A stretch of DNA of 64,000 nucleotides from assembly GCF_030532195.1 (NCBI RefSeq), contig NZ_JAUNLP010000001.1:582889-646888 (forward strand), in the 5' to 3' direction. A program made the position numbers and the translations under genes. The stretch comes from Corynebacterium sp. (GTDB taxonomy: Bacteria > Actinomycetota > Actinomycetes > Mycobacteriales > Mycobacteriaceae). Position 1 is the first letter of the stretch. Every line of letters starts with the position of its first letter. A model generated the notes under the pieces. It saw only the letters and a program-made list of their open reading frames with translations, searched no databases and was not told the DNA's origin. Positions 16,590-25,153 of the stretch are shown here, piece by piece.

Positions 16590-17512
16590 ATCAAACCAGC
16601 GTACAAACCATTGTGCGCCAGCGAAACCAAATTCTTCTGATGAATATGCGCCGCACGCCCCACAATGGCGGTGCCGTTAGCCGGTGCACCACCGCCGAGG
16701 AACAGCGCCAGCTCATGAGGCTCGGCGCTAGTCACCGCAATCCGCCCCTCCGCAGGGTGCGCCAGCCCCTCCGACAGCTCAAAGACCAGGGATTTCGCAC
16801 CGTCTGGCAGGGACTCGGCGATGATGTTCTCCGGGGTTTCGCTTTTCGACGGCACCTGCGCCGCATCCCCCGAACGCTCACCGGCAGCCCCATCTGAAAC
16901 GACACCCGCCCCAGGGCCGTAGACAATGGCCACCCGCGAGCCGTAGACAGCAATAACTGGTCGCAACTCATTGGTGCTGACAATCACCGTCGAGCCTTCT
17001 AACGGCTTGCAGACGGCTGCGACAATCTTGGCAGTGGCATGAGGCAGTGGCGTTGGAGTGGAATCGAGATTCCGTCGATAAGCGGGACGAAGCGTGCGTG
17101 CAACCTCGCCGAGCTCGTCGCGCTCCCACATCGGCAGTGCGTCCAGACGTGCCTCCTGGTTGCGATTCTTGCGCTCGAGCAGGAGCCTGGCGAGCATACC
17201 TCCGGCCAACCCGACGCTGACGGCAAGTGCGAGCACCAGGACCAGCCGATTAGTGGCAATAACCGCGACGATTGCGGCGGCGAGCACTCCTACCAGCCCA
17301 AATGGCATGGCGCGCGGCGGTAGAACGAAGCCGCATGCGCTGACAACAGCCAGCAGCCAAGCGGCGAAGAGAGCGAATCCGACATAGAAAATAATGGGTA
17401 GGGCCAGGATGAATCCGAGTCCGAGTACAACCACGGCGACGATGAGACTTGTGAGAAACCACCGCTTCATTTTTTCCGTGCTTTGGGGCCTATCAATGCC
17501 GGCTAAGGGCAT
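16586..17512 (-). CDS. Polytopic membrane protein of unknown function, coupled to dapE
   Basis: 308 residues. Four closely spaced hydrophobic segments occupy about residues 17-110, followed by a ~190-residue soluble domain with no family I recognise; a Ser/Glu/Gly-rich linker lies near 210-235. The ATG at 17512 is preceded by GGGAGGA six bases upstream, a better ribosome site than that of the internal Met15. The 4-base overlap with dapE means the two are translated together, and a similarly placed unnamed gene exists next to dapE in C. glutamicum as I recall. A role in diaminopimelate metabolism is only suggested by this coupling. Confidence 0.75.
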   Translation of the reverse strand: MPLAGIDRPQSTEKMKRWFLTSLIVAVVVLGLGFILALPIIFYVGFALFAAWLLAVVSACGFVLPPRAMPFGLVGVLAAAIVAVIATNRLVLVLALAVSVGLAGGMLARLLLERKNRNQEARLDALPMWERDELGEVARTLRPAYRRNLDSTPTPLPHATAKIVAAVCKPLEGSTVIVSTNELRPVIAVYGSRVAIVYGPGAGVVSDGAAGERSGDAAQVPSKSETPENIIAESLPDGAKSLVFELSEGLAHPAEGRIAVTSAEPHELALFLGGGAPANGTAIVGRAAHIHQKNLVSLAHNGLYAGLM

Positions 17513-17548
17513 GGTTCATCCTCCCGGGAAGAATCATCACATGGATAC

Positions 17549-17554
17549 TAGTAT
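17549..17554 (+). promoter_or_regulatory. -10 hexamer of the dapD paralogue
   Basis: TAGTAT lies 8 bases before the ATG at 17563. There is no ribosome site, so the transcript is probably leaderless. Confidence 0.5.
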
Positions 17555-17562
17555 TAAGAATC

Positions 17563-18555
17563 ATGATTACATCTGGTGCTGTCGCTACGGGAATCGCCAA
17601 CATCGCAATGGACGGTACAGTTCTTGATACTTGGTTTCCCGCACCTGCATTAAGCGATGATGTCACGGAAACTGGCACTCACCGCCTGGGCGCCGCGGAT
17701 TTGACCCCGCAGCTACTGCGCCAGGTGATTTTGGACGAGGATCGCCGCGTGGAGCAGGTCGCCGTTCGTACGTCCATTGAAGATTTGTCCGCCCCGCCGG
17801 TCGATCCACACGATGCGTACCTGCGGTTGCACTTGCTGTCACACCGTCTGGTCAAGCCGCATCAGATGAACACCAAGGGCCTGTTTGAGCTGCTCAACAT
17901 CGTGGCGTGGACCAATAAGGGGCCATGTCTGCCGGACAACTTCGAACAGCTCCGCACGCACCTGCGCGTTCGCGGTTTGATTCACGTCTACGCCATCGAC
18001 CGCATGCCGCGAATGGTGGACTATGTGCTGCCAAGTGGTGTGCGCATCGCAGAGGCCGAGCGCGTGCGGCTGGGCGCCTACCTCGCTCCGGGTACCTCGG
18101 TGCTGCGTGAGGGTTTTGTGTCACTGAACTCCGGCACACTTGGCCCATGCAAGATTGAGGGCCGCTTGTCCTCCGGCGTGGTCATTGGAGCTCACACCAA
18201 GATTGGCCTGTCAGCTTCGATTATCGCCGCGCACGATGACCGCGGACACCGCCTGCCGCTGAGCGTCGGCGAACGCTGCCACATTGACATCGCCGCTGGC
18301 ACCGTTGGTGTCAGCTTGGGCAATGACTGCATCATCGACAGGAGCATTCTCATCGCCCGCGATACACCGGTTGATATTCCATCCGAAAACCGCCGCATCC
18401 AGGCGTGGGAGCTATCCGGCCGCAACAACATGCACTTCTACCACCACCCCGACCACTCAGCTGTGTGTGTTCGCCATACAGACCCTGCCACGACCGCTGA
18501 AGGTGCTGCTGAGTTCGCTCAGCTTGCCGACGTACCGGATGAACTGGCTGGATAA
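17563..18555 (+). CDS. dapD2: Diverged DapD paralogue (tetrahydrodipicolinate N-succinyltransferase family)
   Basis: 330 residues, colinear with the canonical DapD encoded 1.6 kb downstream: [51 protein letters not shown] and IEGRLSSGVV all have counterparts. The left-handed beta-helix segment differs: the glycine-rich [11 protein letters not shown] of the active enzyme is replaced by TKIGLSASIIA, and the CoA-side loops diverge. It may have lost activity, changed acyl acceptor, or form mixed trimers. It is divergent from the dapE operon, with 50 bp between start codons. I believe an equivalent exists beside aroP in C. glutamicum. High confidence in family, low in reaction. Confidence 0.85.
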   Translation: MITSGAVATGIANIAMDGTVLDTWFPAPALSDDVTETGTHRLGAADLTPQLLRQVILDEDRRVEQVAVRTSIEDLSAPPVDPHDAYLRLHLLSHRLVKPHQMNTKGLFELLNIVAWTNKGPCLPDNFEQLRTHLRVRGLIHVYAIDRMPRMVDYVLPSGVRIAEAERVRLGAYLAPGTSVLREGFVSLNSGTLGPCKIEGRLSSGVVIGAHTKIGLSASIIAAHDDRGHRLPLSVGERCHIDIAAGTVGVSLGNDCIIDRSILIARDTPVDIPSENRRIQAWELSGRNNMHFYHHPDHSAVCVRHTDPATTAEGAAEFAQLADVPDELAG

Positions 18556-18628
18556 CCTGGCAGAGGTAGCTCAGCTTGGAAACGGGGGTAACTCGGGATA
18601 ACAGTTATTCCCCCTGGAAACTGGCAGG

Positions 18629-18634
18629 TAAAGT
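18629..18634 (+). promoter_or_regulatory. -10 hexamer of the aroP-like gene
   Basis: TAAAGT lies 7 bases before the ATG at 18642, with no Shine-Dalgarno sequence. This supports that start and a leaderless transcript. Confidence 0.45.
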
Positions 18635-18641
18635 TTCGGCC

Positions 18642-20066
18642 ATGACCGAATCGCAACAAACCTCCACCAGCAGCGACGCCGTCAAGCTGGGTAAGGGGCT
18701 GCAGGTTCGACACCTCACCATGATGGGTCTTGGCTCCGCAATCGGTGCCGGCCTCTTCCTGGGCACCGGTGTCGGCATTAAGGCAGCCGGCCCGGGCGTC
18801 CTGATTTCCTACATCATTGCCGGCTTTATTGTCGTGCTTGTTATGCAGATGCTCGGCGAGATGGCCGCCGCCCGCCCAGCGTCTGGCAGTTTCTCCACCT
18901 ACGCCGAGATGGCCTTCGGCTCGTCGGCAGGCTTCGTCCTCGGCTGGCTGTACTGGTTCATGCTCATCATGGTGCTCGGTGCTGAAATCACCGGTGCCGG
19001 CGCCATCATGGGGGCGTGGTTCGGTATTCCCGGCTGGATTCCCGGGCTAATCTGTGTTGTCTTCTTTGCTGTCGTCAACCTGGCTAACGTCCGTGGCTTC
19101 GGTGAATTCGAGTTCTGGTTCGCCTTCATTAAGGTCGCGGTGATTATCGCGTTCCTGGTCATCGGCGTGCTGATCTTCTTCGGTCTACTGCCGGGCACCA
19201 CCTTCGTCGGCTCCACTCACATCGCTGAGTCCGGCTTCCTGCCAAATGGCGTCTCCGGCATTGCCGCGGGTCTGCTGGCCGTGGCCTTCGCCTTCGGCGG
19301 TATTGAGATTGTCACCATCGCGGCTGCAGAGGCAGAGGACCCACAGCGCTCCATCGCCGCTGCTGTCCGCTCGGTGATTCTCCGCATTTCCGTGTTCTAC
19401 ATCGGCTGCGTGACCATTATCATTCTGCTGCTGCCGTACTCCCAGATTGATGGCGCTGACAGCGCTGCTCAGTCGCCGTTCACGCTGGTCCTGCAGCAGG
19501 CCAACATTCCAGGTGCGGTTGGCTTCATGGAGGCCATTATCGTCCTGGCGCTGCTGTCGGCTTTCAATGCGCAGATCTACGCCACCTCCCGCCTGGTGTA
19601 CTCCATGTCCACCCGCGGTGAGGCTCCGCGCTTCTTCGCTCACACCAATGAGCACTCTGTTCCAAATCGCGCCGTCATTATGTCGATGGTCTTCGCTTTC
19701 GTCTCTGTCGGCCTCCAGGTCGTCTTCGACGGCTCCAGCGTTCTGGTGTTCCTGCTCAACGCTGTGGGTGGCTGTTTGCTGGTGATTTGGTTCGTCATTG
19801 CACTGTCGGAGATCAAGCTGCGTCCGCAGATGGAAGCCAATAACGAGCTGACCGTGCGCATGTGGGGCTACCCCGTGTTGTCGTGGGTTGCCGTCATCCT
19901 TCTCATCGGTCTCGGTATCGGCATGCTCACCGATCCAGGAGCTCGCCAGCAGGTAATCGCGGTACTGTGCGTAACTGCATTCCTCGCTGTCCTGGCGGCC
20001 GTGACTAAGAAGAACCGTGCCGCTGCCCGCGAGGCAGTTGCAAAGACTCACGGTGAGGTTAAGTAG
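18642..20066 (+). CDS. aroP: Amino acid permease, AroP-like (APC superfamily)
   Basis: 474 residues with about 12 membrane segments. The first helix carries the substrate-binding glycines in GLGSAIGAGLFLG, followed by AGPGVLISYIIAG and MLGEMAAARPASGSFSTY, typical of the amino acid transporter (AAT) family. In C. glutamicum the aromatic amino acid importer AroP was found next to dapE, and this gene occupies the same place, between the dapD paralogue and dapD. Substrate specificity cannot be read from the sequence, so aroP is a context-based name. The start at 18642 is supported by a -10 box 7 bases upstream. Confidence 0.82.
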   Translation: MTESQQTSTSSDAVKLGKGLQVRHLTMMGLGSAIGAGLFLGTGVGIKAAGPGVLISYIIAGFIVVLVMQMLGEMAAARPASGSFSTYAEMAFGSSAGFVLGWLYWFMLIMVLGAEITGAGAIMGAWFGIPGWIPGLICVVFFAVVNLANVRGFGEFEFWFAFIKVAVIIAFLVIGVLIFFGLLPGTTFVGSTHIAESGFLPNGVSGIAAGLLAVAFAFGGIEIVTIAAAEAEDPQRSIAAAVRSVILRISVFYIGCVTIIILLLPYSQIDGADSAAQSPFTLVLQQANIPGAVGFMEAIIVLALLSAFNAQIYATSRLVYSMSTRGEAPRFFAHTNEHSVPNRAVIMSMVFAFVSVGLQVVFDGSSVLVFLLNAVGGCLLVIWFVIALSEIKLRPQMEANNELTVRMWGYPVLSWVAVILLIGLGIGMLTDPGARQQVIAVLCVTAFLAVLAAVTKKNRAAAREAVAKTHGEVK

Positions 20067-20150
20067 TCCTCCACAAGTCCATCACCCCTATCTGCACCAT
20101 TCATTTCCTCCGGATTTGCGGATTACTTTTCGTAGATAGGGATATGCCGG

Positions 20151-20156
20151 TAGCCT
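20151..20156 (+). promoter_or_regulatory. -10 hexamer of dapD
   Basis: TAGCCT lies 7 bases before the ATG at 20164, with no ribosome site between them. Confidence 0.45.
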
Positions 20157-20163
20157 GTTTTCC

Positions 20164-21135
20164 ATGAAATTTGGAGCACAAGCTACCGGCATTGCCACTT
20201 TTTGCAACGATATTGTTCTCGACGTCTGGTTTCCCGAACCAGAACTGATTGAGCAGGGCGTTGCCACCACAACCGCCACCGGCACTCTCGAAGCCGACGA
20301 GCTCCCAGCAGGCCTGGACTACCTCGCCGATCTCGCCATCGCCGACGCCGACCGCGGCACCACGCGCCGTCTGGTCACCGCCACTATCGGCTCGCTTGAC
20401 GACGCTCCGGTTGACGCAATCGACTCCTACCTGCGACTTCATCTGCTGTCGCACCGCCTGGTGGCTCCGAACAGCATCAACCTCGACGGCATCTTCGGCC
20501 TGCTAACCAACGTCGTGTGGACCAACTTCGGCCCCTGCGCCGTCGAGGGATTCGAAGCCACCCGCGCCAAGCTCTCCCGCCGCGGACAGGTCACCATCTA
20601 TTCGGTCGACAAGTTCCCGCGCATGGTCGACTACGTCATGCCCACCGGTGTCCGCATCGGTGATGCCGACCGCGTGCGCCTTGGCGCTCACCTCGCGGAA
20701 GGCACCACTGTCATGCACGAGGGCTTTGTCAACTTCAACGCTGGCACGTTGGGTCATTCCATGGTCGAAGGCCGGATCTCCCAGGGCGTCATTGTCGACG
20801 ACGGTTCTGATGTCGGTGGCGGTGCCTCCATCATGGGTACCCTGTCCGGTGGCGGCAAAGAAGTTGTCTCCGTCGGCAAGCGCTGCCTGCTCGGCGCCAA
20901 CGCTGGCCTTGGCATCTCGCTCGGCGATGACTGCGTGTTGGAAGCCGGCCTCTACATTACCGCCGGCACCAAGTGTCACGTCGCTCTTGACGGTGTGACC
21001 AAGACGCTGAAAGCCAAGGAACTGTCTGGCGGCTCCAATATGCTCTTCCGCCGCAACTCGCTCTCTGGCGCTGTGGAGGTTGTCCCGTGGGCTGCGGAGC
21101 GTGTGAAACTCAGTGCGCAACTGCATGCGAACTAA
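20164..21135 (+). CDS. dapD: 2,3,4,5-tetrahydropyridine-2,6-dicarboxylate N-succinyltransferase
   Basis: 323 residues. This is the canonical actinobacterial Dap[21 protein letters not shown], then [31 protein letters not shown] and [15 protein letters not shown]. The C-terminal half is a left-handed beta helix forming a trimer, with succinyl-CoA bound between subunits; the Glu of VEGRIS and the glycine run form the active site in characterised relatives. It succinylates tetrahydrodipicolinate in lysine/peptidoglycan synthesis, upstream of DapC and DapE, both also in this window. It ends 13 bases from the end of the convergent pseudouridine synthase gene. Confidence 0.95.
   Translation: MKFGAQATGIATFCNDIVLDVWFPEPELIEQGVATTTATGTLEADELPAGLDYLADLAIADADRGTTRRLVTATIGSLDDAPVDAIDSYLRLHLLSHRLVAPNSINLDGIFGLLTNVVWTNFGPCAVEGFEATRAKLSRRGQVTIYSVDKFPRMVDYVMPTGVRIGDADRVRLGAHLAEGTTVMHEGFVNFNAGTLGHSMVEGRISQGVIVDDGSDVGGGASIMGTLSGGGKEVVSVGKRCLLGANAGLGISLGDDCVLEAGLYITAGTKCHVALDGVTKTLKAKELSGGSNMLFRRNSLSGAVEVVPWAAERVKLSAQLHAN
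20394..20404 (+). repeat. GCTTKACGACG motif copy inside dapD
   Basis: GCTTGACGACG in coding sequence (Ser-Leu-Asp-Asp). It is one of the 13 copies listed in findings. Confidence 0.45.
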
Positions 21136-21148
21136 GTGCTAGGAGCGG

Positions 21149-22021
21149 CTAGCTAGCTTCATTCGGCGCGTCTGCCGCCTGCGCGATGTCCCGCGCGCTG
21201 CGGTAGGCGCGCCGTTTGCCCGTCATAGGGTCGACAAATTCCAACGACGTTGCCGTTAATCGCAACTGTGGACGATACTTATCGCCGCCATCGCTTGACG
21301 ACGGTCCATAGGTATCCTCGCCGAGAATCGGATACCCCAACCAGTCCATCGTGGCCCGCAACTGATGTGTGCGCCCCGTATGCGGCTGCAGCCTCCAGTG
21401 TCCTACCTGCATCCGGGTGCTGCAGTGACCACAGCTGCAGTTCGCCTGGTGGAGGTCACCGATATCCGCTGCAAGAGGGCCGAGGAAGGTCACGGTGGTG
21501 TGAGCGATTTTGAGCTGAGATTTCGGTGAGGTGGCATTCTCCGTATCGTCGATAGGCACTACCTTGACCCCGCGCCCACCGGGGTTGGGGTCGAGTAGTA
21601 GGTGCACCTCGCGCGTTTGGCCGGGCTGCCAATCATCCGGCATGACGGTGAGGCATTCGTACTCTTTGCGGATCTGCTGCGTCTGGAAAAGCTGCTGATA
21701 AACCGATCGAGTCTCAGGCGTGCGGGAAAACAGCATAAGCCCGCTGGTCAGGAGATCTAAGCGATGCCCAGCCACGATTTCGGGCTCATCCAGCGCTTCG
21801 CGCAGGCGCTCCTGCACAGTGTTGGCTACGATGCGGCCGTTGGGAGTCGCAGGCAAAAACGGTGGTTTATCCACGATGAGATAGTCATCGGTTGCAGCCA
21901 CGATTACCGGCTCGAACGGGATGTATTCTTCCTGCTCATGCCTTGCGGCATCAACTTGGGCAGCGCGACGATCCTTGCTCGCGCCCCACCAGGAATCTCG
22001 ATTTCCAGCTGCTCGCCCCAC
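21149..22021 (-). CDS. RluA-family 23S/tRNA pseudouridine synthase
   Basis: 290 residues from a GTG start preceded by GGGGAGAGG. The catalytic motif is HRLDLLTSGL with Asp89, preceded by YLIVDKPPFLPATP and followed by QPHTGRTHQLRATMDWLGYPI, all diagnostic of RluA-type enzymes. No S4 domain is visible. It isomerises uridines in structured RNA. An internal CSCGHC insert (about 202-207) between the two halves of the catalytic domain is unusual for E. coli RluA and may be a small metal site. The target RNA is unknown. Confidence 0.85.
   Translation of the reverse strand: MGRAAGNRDSWWGASKDRRAAQVDAARHEQEEYIPFEPVIVAATDDYLIVDKPPFLPATPNGRIVANTVQERLREALDEPEIVAGHRLDLLTSGLMLFSRTPETRSVYQQLFQTQQIRKEYECLTVMPDDWQPGQTREVHLLLDPNPGGRGVKVVPIDDTENATSPKSQLKIAHTTVTFLGPLAADIGDLHQANCSCGHCSTRMQVGHWRLQPHTGRTHQLRATMDWLGYPILGEDTYGPSSSDGGDKYRPQLRLTATSLEFVDPMTGKRRAYRSARDIAQAADAPNEAS
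21293..21303 (+). repeat. GCTTKACGACG motif copy inside the pseudouridine synthase gene
   Basis: GCTTGACGACG on the plus strand, antisense to the coding strand. It is one of the 13 copies listed in findings. Confidence 0.45.
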
Positions 22022-22070
22022 GACTTCTATACCTCTCCCCTGCTCGGCTCTGCGCTAACTCGGCGAGAAA

Positions 22071-23201
22071 TTAGGCACGAATGCGGGCAGCGGCAATCTC
22101 TACGTCCGCGTCGGTGGCCGTGAGCCCCACGCGCACGTGCTGCTTGCCCTTGGGGCCGTAAAAACTACCGGGTGCGACCACGATGCCGCGCTGTGCAAAC
22201 CAATCAACGGTCTGCCAGCAATCTTCTTCCCGAGTAGCCCACAGGTAGAGCCCAGCTTCGGAGTCATCGATGCGGAAACCGGCATCTACCAGGGCACTCA
22301 GCAACACCGCACGTCGGTTTTGGTATCGCTGCTTTTGCTCGGCCTCATGGGTGTCGTCGTTCAGCGCGGCGATTGTGGCGGCCTGAATCGGCCCTGGCAT
22401 CATCAGCCCCATGTGACGTCGCACTGCGGTGAGCTCGGCGATGAGATCCGCATCGCCGGCGAACCAGCCGGAACGGTAGGACGCCATGTTCGAGGTCTTG
22501 GACAGGGAGTGGATGGCCAGCAGATTGGTGAAATCGCCGTCGCACACACGCGGATCGAGGATGCTAAGCGGCTGCTCAGTCCAGCCAAGGCCCAGATAGC
22601 ACTCGTCAGACGCGACAATGACATCACGCTGACGTGCCCATTCGACGACCTTGCGCAGGTGATCGACACCGAGAACCTTGCCGTTGGGGTTGCCCGGCGA
22701 GTTGATAAACATCAACGTCGGACGCGCCGGACCGATCTGTGTCAGTGAATCCGCGCGCATGAGTTCCGCACCGGCGATACGAACCCCGACCTCATACGTC
22801 GGGTACGCCAGCTCGGGGATAACAACCGTGTGTCCTGCCCCAACACCCAGCAGAAATGGTAGCCAGCCAATCGCTTCCTTGGTACCGATAACCGGCAGCA
22901 CATTCATGCCGTCGATCTTCGGCCACAAATCAGTCACACCGTAACGGCGCGACATCGCATCCACAATCGCGATACGCAAATCCTGCGTGCCGACGGTCTG
23001 AGGATAACCGGGCTGCGCAGCGCCATCGGCCAGCCCTTGGCGGATAACCGGAGCGACCTCGTCGACGGGAGTTCCCACGGAGAGATCGACCATGCCATCT
23101 GGATGTGCTGCTGCCGTGGCCTTCGCTCCAGACAGTGAATCCCAAGGGAAATCTGGCAGCCGAGAACCTGGCGTGATGCGCTTACGTGAGGCAGCTGGCA
23201 T
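22071..23201 (-). CDS. dapC: N-succinyldiaminopimelate aminotransferase
   Basis: 376 residues, fold-type I PLP aminotransferase. Conserved features are YPQTVGTQDLR, GTKEAIGWLP, PELAYPTYEVG, FINSPGNPNGKVL, VASDECYLGLG and the PLP lysine Lys235 in IHSLSKTSN. The opening SRLPDFPWDSL is typical of actinobacterial DapC. It transaminates N-succinyl-2-amino-6-ketopimelate with glutamate. It follows fdxC by 44 bases on the same strand, the arrangement seen as fdxC-dapC in mycobacteria. Confidence 0.93.
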   Translation of the reverse strand: MPAASRKRITPGSRLPDFPWDSLSGAKATAAAHPDGMVDLSVGTPVDEVAPVIRQGLADGAAQPGYPQTVGTQDLRIAIVDAMSRRYGVTDLWPKIDGMNVLPVIGTKEAIGWLPFLLGVGAGHTVVIPELAYPTYEVGVRIAGAELMRADSLTQIGPARPTLMFINSPGNPNGKVLGVDHLRKVVEWARQRDVIVASDECYLGLGWTEQPLSILDPRVCDGDFTNLLAIHSLSKTSNMASYRSGWFAGDADLIAELTAVRRHMGLMMPGPIQAATIAALNDDTHEAEQKQRYQNRRAVLLSALVDAGFRIDDSEAGLYLWATREEDCWQTVDWFAQRGIVVAPGSFYGPKGKQHVRVGLTATDADVEIAAARIRA

Positions 23202-23245
23202 GGGGAATTTACAACATCCTCTCCGGAGGAAAAAGTGGATTTAAG

Positions 23246-23569
23246 CTAGTCTTCTGCCTGCGGCGGAAGGGCTGCGACGAATGGCACGTCGAAGTCCTGC
23301 GGGCCGAGCTTGGCAGCACCGCCCGGCGAGCCCAGCTCATCGAACCAGTCGACATTGGCATCGATGTACTCAATCCACTCATCCGGCACATCATCCTCGT
23401 AGAAGATGGCTTCAACCGGGCAGACAGGCTCACAAGCGCCGCAGTCCACACACTCATCCGGGTGGATATAAAGCATGCGCTTGCCCTCATAAATGCAGTC
23501 GACCGGGCATTCTTCGACACATGCGCGGTCGAGAACGTCTACACATGGCTGGGCGATGATGTACGTCAT
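23246..23569 (-). CDS. fdxC: Seven-iron ferredoxin
   Basis: 107 residues from [20 protein letters not shown]; an in-frame start at 23620 would add a basic leader not expected in the family. Cysteines at 9, 17, 21 and 25 and at 40, 43, 46 and 50 ([12 protein letters not shown]) are arranged for one 3Fe-4S and one 4Fe-4S cluster. It is a cytoplasmic low-potential electron carrier. It immediately precedes dapC, which is conserved in actinobacteria without a known functional link. The 229 bp upstream of it contains no gene. Confidence 0.93.
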   Translation of the reverse strand: MTYIIAQPCVDVLDRACVEECPVDCIYEGKRMLYIHPDECVDCGACEPVCPVEAIFYEDDVPDEWIEYIDANVDWFDELGSPGGAAKLGPQDFDVPFVAALPPQAED

Positions 23570-23798
23570 GGCTTTAGGTTTTAAAGAACCTTTCTCACGA
23601 GTATTGGATTGAGATTTCAACTCCCCCGTCGATTATGCCGTTTCACTTTGAAACTGAGCAAAAATAGACAGAGCGGTATATTCAGATTGGAGTTTACACC
23701 TACTGCCGGTGTGAATTTCAAGTAATCGGGTCAATGCCGAACCAATGGAGCAGATTCCTGGATCGGTACGCAGTTATTTTAAGACTTTATAAAGCGTT

Positions 23799-24251
23799 TT
23801 AAAGCGCTCGCTGGTGACGCAGCGGCCAGGCACCGCCGAAAAGACCGGCAGCAAGTAGCAAAATCGTTCGCAGCCACTGTCCCATGGCCAAGTCACCGCC
23901 AGCAGGAACGACCGACCAGACCAAAAGGGCTGCGAATCCAATCACCCACACAACAACAGGTATTGCCGCCTTCGACCGATCCCGAGTCCACAGCAGTGCC
24001 GTGTTGGTGATGATGAGGTTCATCACGTAGGCCAACACAATGGTCCACGGAAACGGAATCGCCACGGACCCCACGGTGATCCAGACTCCGAGGAACACAA
24101 CCTCAATAATCAAGCTCACCAACGCAGCAACGGAGAGCCAGGCTAGCGCACCGGAAATTTCGCCCTTGTGGAAACTCTCCCGCGGCTGTGGACGCGTGGG
24201 GTCACCCCAATGTGGCTCGTCGCCGAAGGTTCGCTGGGTAGCACTAGCCAT
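23799..24251 (-). CDS. Four-helix membrane protein downstream of mshB
   Basis: 150 residues. A hydrophilic N terminus (about 1-34) is followed by four membrane helices, among them AWLSVAALVSLIIEVVFLGV, IVLAYVMNLIITNTALL and VVVWVIGFAALLVWSV. No catalytic motif is seen and I do not recognise a named family beyond conserved actinobacterial membrane proteins. Its start overlaps the 3' end of mshB by 8 bases, indicating co-translation. Function unknown. Confidence 0.78.
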   Translation of the reverse strand: MASATQRTFGDEPHWGDPTRPQPRESFHKGEISGALAWLSVAALVSLIIEVVFLGVWITVGSVAIPFPWTIVLAYVMNLIITNTALLWTRDRSKAAIPVVVWVIGFAALLVWSVVPAGGDLAMGQWLRTILLLAAGLFGGAWPLRHQRAL

Positions 24252-25146
24252 CCGTCACACTCGCATCCGTTACTTTCAAGTTGATTAGCTCTGCCAAGGG
24301 TTTCAGAGTTTCTGGTGTGGCGGTTCCAAACCGATACGCCTCGGTTGGCATGACTGGCTGACACAGCAGATTGGAAAATGCCCACACGGCACGAGCATTG
24401 CCGGAGTCATCGGCCTGCCCGTACACCGCAACCGGATTGACCTCACTGACGGAGCCGTCGGCAATCCACACTTGAGTGGCATGTGCGCGCATGGCCTCAA
24501 CCTTGGCGGCAACCGCAGCATCATCGAGAACAACCTCAATCTGGCCAGTCACAGTGGCAAAGTCATCAACACCGCTTTCCTGCCACCCCTCCGGGACAAC
24601 TGTGATGGCATCCAGCCCGGCAGCCATTGCCTCACGGTCGGTAACCGCCCAGAGCGTCGGAAAGCGATCGCCACACGCCGCGACGGTGATGTCATGCGCG
24701 CGAATGTGATCGGGGTGCCCGTAGCCACCGTCGGCGTCGTAAGTGATGACCAGATCCGGCTGCAGCTCCTCAAGAATCTCGCGGAGCTGATTCACGGCCT
24801 CTTCATCGGAGTTTACAAACGCCCGCGGATGGTCATTGCCCTTGTCGCCTGCCATTCCGGAATCGCGCCAGCGACCGGCACCGCCGAGGAAACGCGGGGT
24901 GTTGTCCGGACCATTTGCACCTAGCGCACGCAGCGCCGAACGCAGTTCCGCCACGCGGAAGCCACCGAGCTGATCGGCTTCATCGGCAACCAGCCCCTGA
25001 TACGGCGCACCAATGACTTCTCCCAGCTCACCCATTGTGCAGGTCACCACGCTTACCGATGCCCCAGCGCGCGCAGCAGCCGCCATCAGTCCACCTGTCC
25101 AAATGGATTCATCGTCCGGATGTGCATGAACAAAAAGTAACTTCAC
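24244..25146 (-). CDS. mshB: GlcNAc-Ins deacetylase of mycothiol synthesis
   Basis: 300 residues. The LmbE/PIG-L zinc deacetylase motif HAHPDDES is at residues 7-14, with the second metal histidine in GGYGHPDHIRAH. It removes acetate from 1-D-myo-inosityl-2-acetamido-2-deoxy-alpha-glucopyranoside, the second mycothiol step. The GTG start is 7 bases after the lpqW stop, and the ribosome site AAGGAGAAG lies within the last lpqW codons, so the two are co-transcribed. Presence of mshB is a marker for Actinobacteria. Confidence 0.92.
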   Translation of the reverse strand: MKLLFVHAHPDDESIWTGGLMAAAARAGASVSVVTCTMGELGEVIGAPYQGLVADEADQLGGFRVAELRSALRALGANGPDNTPRFLGGAGRWRDSGMAGDKGNDHPRAFVNSDEEAVNQLREILEELQPDLVITYDADGGYGHPDHIRAHDITVAACGDRFPTLWAVTDREAMAAGLDAITVVPEGWQESGVDDFATVTGQIEVVLDDAAVAAKVEAMRAHATQVWIADGSVSEVNPVAVYGQADDSGNARAVWAFSNLLCQPVMPTEAYRFGTATPETLKPLAELINLKVTDASVTDG

Positions 25147-25153
25147 GGGTTAC

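Noticed and set aside
19185..20051. 288-residue minus-strand frame opposite the aroP-like gene
   Set aside because: Hydrophilic low-complexity antisense of membrane helices; no ribosome site.
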